Assembly (NCBI GenBank): GCA_022825135.1
Contig: JAJDYN010000004.1
Location: 1-64,000, forward strand
DNA length: 64,000 nt
Direction of reading: 5' to 3'
Source of the DNA: Gemmatimonadota bacterium
GTDB taxonomy: Bacteria > Gemmatimonadota > Gemmatimonadetes > Longimicrobiales > Gaopeijiaceae
Below the pieces are notes generated by a model. That model worked only from the letters and a program-made list of their open reading frames with translations. It did not search any database and was not told the origin of the DNA. Shown in pieces: positions 17,715 through 23,288 of the stretch (within the stretch, counting starts at the first letter, position 1; each line of letters begins with the position of its first letter). A program made the position numbers and the translations under genes.

Positions 17715-17902
17715 AGTCCTCAACCTCACTTGAAGCGCGCGATGCCAGGGAGTCCTGCTTCACGAAGCGGCTGTTGGACCGGGCCGGAGATCGGCAGCTG
17801 ACCGGCGCCAACGCGGGTCACGAGCATTCCACCGAGGACGAGCGTTGGGCTGACCTGGCTGCCTCTGCCCGCGTCGACTGGGCCGCGGAAAACCCGTTTT
17901 GA
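17711..17902 (+). CDS. Small hypothetical protein, coupled to the AlbA_2 gene
   Basis: The 63-residue, charged product starts inside the stop codon of the AlbA_2 gene (ATGA overlap) and its own stop overlaps the start of the following small gene. It contains no cysteine pair or membrane segment. The tail DERWADLAASARVDWAAENP resembles the C-termini of small antitoxin-like proteins, but no family was firmly recognised. The overlaps are the main evidence that it is a real gene. Confidence 0.5.
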   Translation: MKSSTSLEARDARESCFTKRLLDRAGDRQLTGANAGHEHSTEDERWADLAASARVDWAAENPF

Positions 17903-18141
17903 GCCAAGTCACCCCCGACGGCCGCTTCAGCCCGGAACGCCAGAGCTTCCTGGTCCACTTGGCCGAGCGCGGTCACCTGTGGCGCGAGGCGATTCGCGCC
18001 TACAAGGCTGGGGAACGGGGTGTTGCCGCCGCCGAAGCGATACGCAGCATCGCGGATGAATTCGGCTGGGAACCGCCTACGCCCGAGGAAGACGGGGTCG
18101 AACCACCCTCCACCAAGGCGCCGCGATCACCCGAGGGGTGA
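17899..18141 (+). CDS. Small hypothetical protein with tail derived from a duplicated ATPase fragment
   Basis: The frame begins with a TTG that overlaps the preceding stop (TTGA) and encodes 80 residues. The first 60 form a helical segment (FLVHLAERGHLWREAIRAYK, then AAAEAIRSIADEFGWEPPTP). The last 14 codons (VEPPSTKAPRSPEG) fall in DNA that is an antisense copy of the DUF4143 ATPase 3' end found at 18574, so the original C-terminus was probably replaced. Function unknown. Confidence 0.45.
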   Translation: MSQVTPDGRFSPERQSFLVHLAERGHLWREAIRAYKAGERGVAAAEAIRSIADEFGWEPPTPEEDGVEPPSTKAPRSPEG

Positions 18142-18223
18142 TCCACTCGACCGAGTCGTCGCCGTGCAGGAGCAGGCCGGCGCGCGCGGCTCGGCCGTAC
18201 TCCCCGTGGAACGCGCGCTAACT
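18099..18223 (-). pseudogene. Fragment duplicating the 3' end of the DUF4143 ATPase gene
   Basis: About 120 bp here match 18574-18698 at roughly 90 percent identity by eye, in the same orientation. The match includes a 38-bp run containing GCCGTGCAGGAGCAGGCCGG that is identical in both. At 18574 this DNA encodes the C-terminal residues of the DUF4143 ATPase (GLLLHGGDSVAWITPRVLAA). Here it is detached from any ATPase body, so it is a gene remnant left by duplication or recombination 475 bp apart. Confidence 0.75.
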
Positions 18224-18246
18224 GCGGTCGCTCATTGACCCACCCG

Positions 18247-18290
18247 AAAAAAGTAACCCCGCCCGAGGCCTCTCGGCGTGTCGGGCGGGG
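18247..18290 (-). terminator. Rho-independent terminator
   Basis: A perfect 10-bp stem, CCCCGCCCGA (18257-18266) with TCGGGCGGGG (18281-18290), is followed on the minus strand by a T-rich run (TTACTTTTTT). It would end minus-strand transcripts coming from the DUF4143 ATPase gene about 280 bp upstream. Confidence 0.7.
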
Positions 18291-18349
18291 AGCAAGTATG
18301 CGCATTGACACTACACCGTCCCGGGCAACCGTCAAGCCCGGTCATGCCG

Positions 18350-18387
18350 TGCATCTCGGCGCTCAGGCCGAGCAGTGCGCTCACCTC
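18350..18387 (-). pseudogene. 38-bp fragment of the small outer-membrane barrel gene
   Basis: Thirty-six of 38 bases match 21039-21076 inside the barrel gene at 20906-21409, in the same orientation. The shared core is CAGGCCGAGCAGTGCGCTCA. It is far too short to be functional and marks a past rearrangement. Confidence 0.6.
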
Positions 18388-18420
18388 AGAGGTAAGCGCA
18401 TGAGCTGGCCGACGCGGGGC

Positions 18421-18489
18421 CTAATCGACACATGGCCGCGCCTCTAACCGACACATGGCCGCATTGCTAATCGACACATGGCCGCTACG
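18421..18489. repeat. Three 23-bp direct repeats
   Basis: CTAATCGACACATGGCCGC (19 bp) starts at 18421, 18444 and 18467; the middle copy has one change (CTAACCG). The exact 23-bp spacing and the position at the edge of a rearranged region resemble the multiple subterminal repeats at ends of some IS21-family elements, but no transposase or partner end is present here. Confidence 0.7.
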
Positions 18490-18573
18490 CTTCCGAGAAT
18501 GTGGGAAGGGTGCGGGATGCGAACGCGGTCGCGCGTCTGCTACGACTTCTGGCCGTGCGCAACGGGGAGCTGC

Positions 18574-19851
18574 TCAAACCACCTTCCACCAGGGCGCCGC
18601 CAGCACCCGAGGCGTGATCCACGCGACCGAGTCGCCGCCGTGCAGGAGCAGGCCGGCGCGCGCGGCTCGGCCGTACTCCGCGTGGAACGCACGCAGGTTG
18701 GCCGCGTCGCGGAGGCGGGGCCGCCTGGTGGCCTTGACCTCGATGGGGAGCACCGACCCCTCCGCCTCGATCACGAAGTCGACTTCCTCCCCGGTGGTCG
18801 TGCGCCAGTGCAGCACTTCGGCGCGCCTGGTTCGGCAATCGCGCCATGCAAGCAGGTCCTGAAGTACGACGTTTTCCAGATGAGCGCCCCGGGGCTCGTC
18901 TTCCTGGGAGAGGTGCATCGCCAGACCCGTGTCGCTCCAATACAGCTTTGGGGCCTTGATCAGCCTCTTGGTGCGGTTGACCGAATATGCGGGAATCCGC
19001 ACGAGCAGGTAGGAGGTCTCCAGCAGGTTCAGCCAGCGGTGCACCGTCGGCTGCGGGATGCCGATGTCCCGGCCCACCTCCGTCTGATTGAGCAACGCAC
19101 CGAGGCGCAGGGCCGCCGCGCGCATGAGCCGCCGGAAATCCGGAAGAGCCGCGATCGAGGAAAGGGCCTGAAGGTCGCGCTCGAGATAGGTCCGCACGTA
19201 CCCGTCGAACCAGATCGCCCGCTCGGCGGGAGTGTCGAGATGGACGGCGGGAACCGGGAAGCCGCCGCGCCGCGCGAGCGCCCGCCAGTCCTCCGGATCG
19301 CCGGGGTGCTCCGCCACGACATCGAGCCAATCCTGGTCAGGAGACTTGACCAGGTTCTCCCAGATGCCGCACCGGCCAAGGCCCAGTTGCTCTCGTCGCG
19401 TCATCGGCCAGAGGGTCAGATAACTGGCGCGGCCCGCCAATGACTCCGACACCCGCCGCATCAGCAGCAGGTTGGCGGACCCGGTCAGGAGGAAACGTCC
19501 CGGTCGGCGCTCCAGGTCGATCTCTCGCTTGACGGCGCTCAGGAGGTCCGGCTCGCGTTGCACCTCGTCGAGGGTTACGGGCCGCGCGCCGCGAACGAGC
19601 GCATCGGGATCTCGTCGGGCGAGATCGAGGATGTCCAGGTCGTCGAGCGATAGATACCGGCGGGCATCGGGAGCCGCACGCGGGGGCCCGGCCGCCTCCA
19701 CCGACTGGCCGAGGGCGCGAGCGAGCGTGCTCTTTCCCGTCTGGCGGGCCCCGGCCACGACCACTGCGGGCATGACCCGCATCATGCCGTCGAGGGCACC
19801 GGAAACGGCTCGGGGAAGCGGCAAATCATTCATGATGTGAATGATAATCAT
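18574..19851 (-). CDS. AAA ATPase with DUF4143 domain (COG1373), copy 1
   Basis: The protein has up to 425 residues, or 419 if translation begins at the second ATG (19833). Walker A is VVVAGARQTGKST and Walker B is RPVTLDEVQ, followed by FLLTGSANLLLMRRVSESLA. A winged-helix segment (LLNQTEVGRDIGIPQPTVHR) comes next. The C-terminal DUF4143 domain has EEVDFVIEAEGSVLPIEVK, a PD-(D/E)xK-like arrangement. These ATPases are widespread in mobile and defence-related DNA, with no settled function. Both candidate start codons lie inside a 37-bp near-palindrome. Two paralogues occur at 30145 and 35497. Confidence 0.85.
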   Translation of the reverse strand: MIIIHIMNDLPLPRAVSGALDGMMRVMPAVVVAGARQTGKSTLARALGQSVEAAGPPRAAPDARRYLSLDDLDILDLARRDPDALVRGARPVTLDEVQREPDLLSAVKREIDLERRPGRFLLTGSANLLLMRRVSESLAGRASYLTLWPMTRREQLGLGRCGIWENLVKSPDQDWLDVVAEHPGDPEDWRALARRGGFPVPAVHLDTPAERAIWFDGYVRTYLERDLQALSSIAALPDFRRLMRAAALRLGALLNQTEVGRDIGIPQPTVHRWLNLLETSYLLVRIPAYSVNRTKRLIKAPKLYWSDTGLAMHLSQEDEPRGAHLENVVLQDLLAWRDCRTRRAEVLHWRTTTGEEVDFVIEAEGSVLPIEVKATRRPRLRDAANLRAFHAEYGRAARAGLLLHGGDSVAWITPRVLAAPWWKVV

Positions 19852-19864
19852 TCATAACATGAAT
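19828..19864. promoter_or_regulatory. 37-bp palindromic operator candidate at the ATPase start
   Basis: Two 18-base arms flank a central A at 19846, with only two mismatched pairs; the core GAATGATAATCATTC is a perfect palindrome. It covers both possible ATG codons of the minus-strand ATPase, so a protein bound here would block initiation. The AT-rich core is sharply different from the surrounding GC-rich DNA. It resembles the centre of a Fur box, but the flanks do not fit. Confidence 0.65.
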
Positions 19865-20009
19865 AGAAAGGACCACCGATCAAATACCCGTCAAGAAAAT
19901 AAGGCATTGCAAATCAATGACTTACAGGGTTTGCGAGTGATTTGGCGGGTTTCCGATCAAGAAAAACGTAGCCGTCGTCGCTCGGAATCAGGACCGGACC
20001 CGGATCGCC

Positions 20010-20402
20010 TCACGGCCTGACACCGACCGACTCACTCCTCGTCCCCGTCAATGAGACATCGAGTCTCACCTGGTCGTAGGGCACGCGAGGCACCAGCGTA
20101 CCACGCGCGCCCTTCCGCAACTCCACGAGTCCGTATTGGGACATCGTCTTGAGAGTTCGCGAGAGGTTTGACTTGCTGCGCCCGGCCAACGCCGCAAGCT
20201 CCGTTAGCGAACGCGGTCGCTCACGAGCGATCAGCTCCAGGAGATGCCGGTTGTGCTCGGACAGCAACTTCGCGAAGCTCTCGATCGAGGTGAACCAGAC
20301 CTTGGGCTCACCCTTCGCTGGCGCGCGCTCCCCGCGGGCAATCGCCATGGTGCGTGCCTTCATCTGGTCGTAGTCGGCGATGCCGATCTTCAGTGTCTTC
20401 AT
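20010..20402 (-). CDS. TumA-like HTH antitoxin (COG4190-type DNA-binding protein)
   Basis: The 130-residue protein has a winged helix-turn-helix, LTELAALAGRSKSNLSRTLK then MSQYGLVELRKG (residues about 67-100), preceded by a helix typical of HVO_A0114-type regulators. Its start overlaps the stop of the upstream gene by 4 bp. That gene encodes a TumE-like (DUF6516) protein, and the pair matches the known TumE/TumA toxin-antitoxin arrangement. The antitoxin probably represses the operon through the palindrome at 20776-20794. Confidence 0.75.
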   Translation of the reverse strand: MKTLKIGIADYDQMKARTMAIARGERAPAKGEPKVWFTSIESFAKLLSEHNRHLLELIARERPRSLTELAALAGRSKSNLSRTLKTMSQYGLVELRKGARGTLVPRVPYDQVRLDVSLTGTRSESVGVRP

Positions 20403-20767
20403 GGAATCGATCCTCTCTCTCGAAGCACCTGGTCCACCTCCTTCCAGAAATCCGCGAGCAGCATGGCCGCGTCCTCGTACTCGTACGGTCGAACCGTGCG
20501 CAGCCGATGCCGGTGATCGCGCTCTGCCCGTTGTCCCCCGCCTGGGCCGCGTCGCGCCCTCACCTGGTGCGCATTGTCGAATCCGACCAGTCTGCTTCCG
20601 TCCGGTGCATGCAGCGTGAGCGAATAGCGGAGGCCCTGCGGCCGTTCGGGCGTGACCTCGGTCCGCACCACGACGAACTTCACCCAGTGGCCCGCATCGT
20701 CCACGAATAGCGTCTCGCCGTGAAGGTCGAGCAGCGTGTCCAGCCCCGGATCCCTGTCAGGCATCAT
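20399..20767 (-). CDS. TumE-like toxin (DUF6516 family)
   Basis: The 122-residue protein has the family pattern of a short beta-sheet core: GHWVKFVVVRTEVTPERPQG, then RYSLTLHAPDGSRLVGFDNA. A basic loop with HRHRLRTVRPYEY follows, and then a terminal helix FWKEVDQVLRERG. The gene lies directly upstream of, and overlaps, a HTH antitoxin gene, the standard TumE/TumA order. A perfect 8-bp inverted repeat sits 9 bp before the start codon and is the likely autoregulatory site. Confidence 0.75.
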   Translation of the reverse strand: MMPDRDPGLDTLLDLHGETLFVDDAGHWVKFVVVRTEVTPERPQGLRYSLTLHAPDGSRLVGFDNAHQVRARRGPGGGQRAERDHRHRLRTVRPYEYEDAAMLLADFWKEVDQVLRERGSIP

Positions 20768-20775
20768 CAGAATAG

Positions 20776-20794
20776 GTTATCAGTTACTGATAAC
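20776..20794. promoter_or_regulatory. Operator palindrome of the TumE/TumA-like pair
   Basis: GTTATCAGTTACTGATAAC is a perfect inverted repeat of 8 bp arms around TTA. It lies 9 bp upstream of the toxin start codon, where the promoter would be, as expected for autoregulation by the HTH antitoxin. It shares GATAA/TTATC arms with the palindromes at two DUF4143 ATPase genes. Confidence 0.65.
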
Positions 20795-20905
20795 ACTGGG
20801 CAAGGCCACCCCTGTCGCAGGAGCCGAGGAGGTTGTCACCACGAGGAGGTCCGCCGCGCCTTCCATCGCCTCGTCGCGCGGGACCTCGCGGCCCAGTTCG
20901 GTGGT

Positions 20906-21409
20906 TCAGTTCAGCGGCGCGTTCAGGCCGACCCGGACCGTCTTGTAGCGTCTCTGCTTCCAGCTTGTATCGTGCTGGGCGCCGATGAGGCCGTGCGTGA
21001 ACGTCGCCTCGAGGAAGATGCGGCGCCCGTCCGTGCGGGGCATCTTGGCGCCCAGGCCGAGCAGTGCGCTCACCTCGATCGGTTCGGAGAAGTCGCCGTG
21101 GTCGTCGTAGCCGGGCGCCACACCGACGAGCACATGCACGGTCTCGCCGACCGGATGCCTGTAGGTGATGGGCACCTCGACGCTGCGGACTGCGCAGCAC
21201 TCCCGTCCCTTGTTGACGTAGAGCACGCCGACCTGAACGCGGTCGTGCAGGTCGTAGTGCACGCCTGCCTGGAGGCCGTACCTCGATTCATCGAACTCGT
21301 AGAGCCACGACACGAGCCCGCCGACCTGGAAGCCCACCTGCGCCGCGGCGGGCGTGGCTATCATCATGCCTGCCGCCAGGACTCCCCGTATCAGGATCTT
21401 CCCTTTCAT
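20906..21409 (-). CDS. Small outer-membrane beta-barrel protein
   Basis: The 167-residue product starts at the ATG at 21409, which has an AGGGA motif and gives a clean signal peptide (KILIRGVLAAGMMIATPAAA, then Q). The mature protein is a string of amphipathic strands (VGFQVGGLVSWLYEFDESRY, VQVGVLYVNKG, ARLIFLEATF-like segments) ending VRVGLNAPLN, typical of OmpW/opacity-like barrels. Function unknown. A 38-bp piece of this gene is duplicated at 18350. Confidence 0.65.
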   Translation of the reverse strand: MKGKILIRGVLAAGMMIATPAAAQVGFQVGGLVSWLYEFDESRYGLQAGVHYDLHDRVQVGVLYVNKGRECCAVRSVEVPITYRHPVGETVHVLVGVAPGYDDHGDFSEPIEVSALLGLGAKMPRTDGRRIFLEATFTHGLIGAQHDTSWKQRRYKTVRVGLNAPLN

Positions 21410-21552
21410 GATCCCTGCCTCGCCGTGTTGATTCGCCCCCCCTCCGCTGTTCCGCAAACCGGGGGCGTGCTGTACTCTTGCTTCCACGCTCGCGATAAGT
21501 TCCGCGCGTGCCCCAGGCGTCTCGGGGCCCCGATGCGGGGGAAAGGAACAGC

Positions 21553-22686
21553 ATGTACGACGTCATCGTGATCGGCGTGGGCGGGATGGGCAGCGCCACG
21601 GTCTACCAGCTCGCGCGGAGCGGATGCAGGGTGCTGGGCCTGGAGCAGTTCACCGTCCCGCACGCGTTCGGCTCCTCGCACGGGTCCACGCGCATCATCC
21701 GCCTGGCGTACTCCGAGGGGCCGCAGTACGTCCCGCTGCTCCGGGCCGCGTATCGATACTGGAGGGAGCTGGAGGAGGTCTCGGGCGAGTCGATCCTCGT
21801 GGTGACCGGCGGTCTCGACATCGGGCCGCCCGACAGCCCCAAGGTCGAGAACTCCCGGCGTTCGTGCCTCGAGCACGGCATCCCCTTCGAGGAACTCGAC
21901 GGCGCGGAGGTCAACCGGCGCTTCCCCGGCTACCGGATCCCCGAATCGCTCAGGGCCATCTACCAGGCGGACGCCGGCTACGTGCGCTCGGAGGTGGCGA
22001 TCCGGGCGCATGCCGCCGCGGCGCGCGAGCTGGGCGCGGAGATCGTGACCGAGTCGCCGGTGCGCAGGTGGGAGAAGCGCGCGTCCGGTTTCCGAGTGGA
22101 GACGGCCAGCGGCACCTACGAGGCCGGGAAGCTGGTGTTCACCGCCGGTGCGTGGGCGGGCCGGCTGGTGCCGGAGCTCGCGCCCCTGTGCCAGCCCGAG
22201 CGCCAGACGATGCTCTGGACGGAGCCCCTGAACCCGGCGCCGTTCGAGCCGGAGCGGTTCCCGATCTTCGTGCTGCAGGCCCCGCTGGGGCGCTACTACG
22301 GCTTCCCCAGCGACCGCGGCGAGGGGTTCAAGATCGGCAAGTATCATCTTCGCGTGCAGCCCGTGCCCGACCCGGACCGCCTGGACCGGGAATGCTCCCC
22401 GGAGGACGAAGCCGGCGTGCGCGAGGGAATCGCGGCCTACTTCCCGCAGGCGAACGGCCCCACCCGCCGCATGGTGGCGTGCATGTTCACCACCAGCCCC
22501 GACGAGCACTTCATCCTGGACCGCCACCCGGCCATGGACGACGCGTTCATCGCCGCCGGCTTCTCCGGCCACGGCTACAAGTTCTGCAGCGTGATCGGGC
22601 GGGTCATGGCGGACTTCTGCCTGGGGGAGGAAGGGAAGTGGGGCGTGGAGGGGTTCGGGGTGGGGGAGGGGAGGTGGATGGCGTGA
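21553..22686 (+). CDS. solA: N-methyl-L-tryptophan / sarcosine oxidase-type FAD enzyme
   Basis: The 377-residue flavoprotein has an N-terminal dinucleotide-binding motif (VIVIGVGGMGSATVYQLARS) and the SolA/MSOX signature GSSHGSTRIIRLAYSEGPQY. The covalent-FAD/active-site region near the C-terminus reads ACMFTTSPDEHFILDRHP, and the final FAD contact is AAGFSGHGYKFCSVIG. It oxidatively demethylates N-methyl amino acids to give formaldehyde and hydrogen peroxide. The start at 21553 has GAAAGGAA upstream; earlier codons in frame lack this. The exact substrate cannot be fixed from sequence. Confidence 0.88.
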   Translation: MYDVIVIGVGGMGSATVYQLARSGCRVLGLEQFTVPHAFGSSHGSTRIIRLAYSEGPQYVPLLRAAYRYWRELEEVSGESILVVTGGLDIGPPDSPKVENSRRSCLEHGIPFEELDGAEVNRRFPGYRIPESLRAIYQADAGYVRSEVAIRAHAAAARELGAEIVTESPVRRWEKRASGFRVETASGTYEAGKLVFTAGAWAGRLVPELAPLCQPERQTMLWTEPLNPAPFEPERFPIFVLQAPLGRYYGFPSDRGEGFKIGKYHLRVQPVPDPDRLDRECSPEDEAGVREGIAAYFPQANGPTRRMVACMFTTSPDEHFILDRHPAMDDAFIAAGFSGHGYKFCSVIGRVMADFCLGEEGKWGVEGFGVGEGRWMA

Positions 22687-22754
22687 GTTAGCTAGCCCGT
22701 ACCCTCCCCTTGGAGCTTGACCCGACGCGTCACACCACGGCGGGCACGCATTGT

Positions 22755-23288
22755 CTATTGTGCTAGAACCGAGTTCTGGTCCAGCCACTCTGTGATCGAA
22801 TCTGGACGAGAATATCCGTTATCTCGCAAGAGCGCAACGATATCTGTGCCTGCGATAACAATAACGGGGTGCTGGTCTTCTTTGATTTCTCGATAAGCTT
22901 GAGGGTTAAGGTAACTGGTTGTCACCAGGATGCCGAACTGCCGGTGACGTAGACGAGAGATCAAACGAGACACATCCTTAACGCCAACTCCACTTGAGAG
23001 TTTGTAGCACTTTGCTTCAAGTGCAAAGTCGACCAGGATGCCAGATGCTCCACTCCCAATCCGAAGACTACCAATCGCATCTCTCCCCCCATCGCGCGAG
23101 GGTCGCGTCAGATCGATTTGTGCAATGTCTGGGAGCAGTAGTTTAGCGAGTGCAGCTGCACAGCGCTCGAAGCCATGAAAATCGTCTCGAAAATACTCTT
23201 GAATTCCCTTCAGAATAGAGCGTTCTTGTGGATTCTCTGGAATCTGCTCCAGTCTAGTTCTGTGCTCGATCGACCTGGTAGCAACCAA
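22755..23288 (-). CDS. Mrr-like restriction endonuclease, 5' end missing or joined out of frame
   Basis: The 177-residue reading from a TTG carries a PD-(D/E)xK Mrr-type core: FERCAAALAKLLLPDI, SRDGGRDAIG, then DFALEAKCYKL (Asp-x(n)-Glu-Ala-Lys) and GILVTTSYLNPQAY. The same frame stays open to 23498 and encodes further family-like sequence (KGSRFQNYRARFSVLDAP, then SLPRAWIDDIIAGNP) but has no usual start codon there. The true N-terminus therefore seems lost. The DNA is visibly more AT-rich than the surroundings, which suggests recent transfer. It overlaps the end of the restriction-methyltransferase frame by 79 bp. Confidence 0.75.
   Translation of the reverse strand: MVATRSIEHRTRLEQIPENPQERSILKGIQEYFRDDFHGFERCAAALAKLLLPDIAQIDLTRPSRDGGRDAIGSLRIGSGASGILVDFALEAKCYKLSSGVGVKDVSRLISRLRHRQFGILVTTSYLNPQAYREIKEDQHPVIVIAGTDIVALLRDNGYSRPDSITEWLDQNSVLAQ

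Larger units (their letters stand above)
18142..18573. other. Scar region made of gene fragments, hairpin and repeats
   Basis: No intact gene is seen in this 432-bp gap. It carries the end of the ATPase fragment, a strong hairpin (18257-18290), a 38-bp piece copied from the small barrel gene (18350-18387 against 21039-21076) and three 23-bp direct repeats. The mixture suggests repeated insertion and deletion. Confidence 0.6.

Noticed and set aside
19828-19864. Fur box
   Set aside because: The core AATGATAATCATT fits the Fur consensus centre, but the outer GAT/ATC triplets do not match, the real palindrome is 37 bp, and the controlled gene has no iron-related role.
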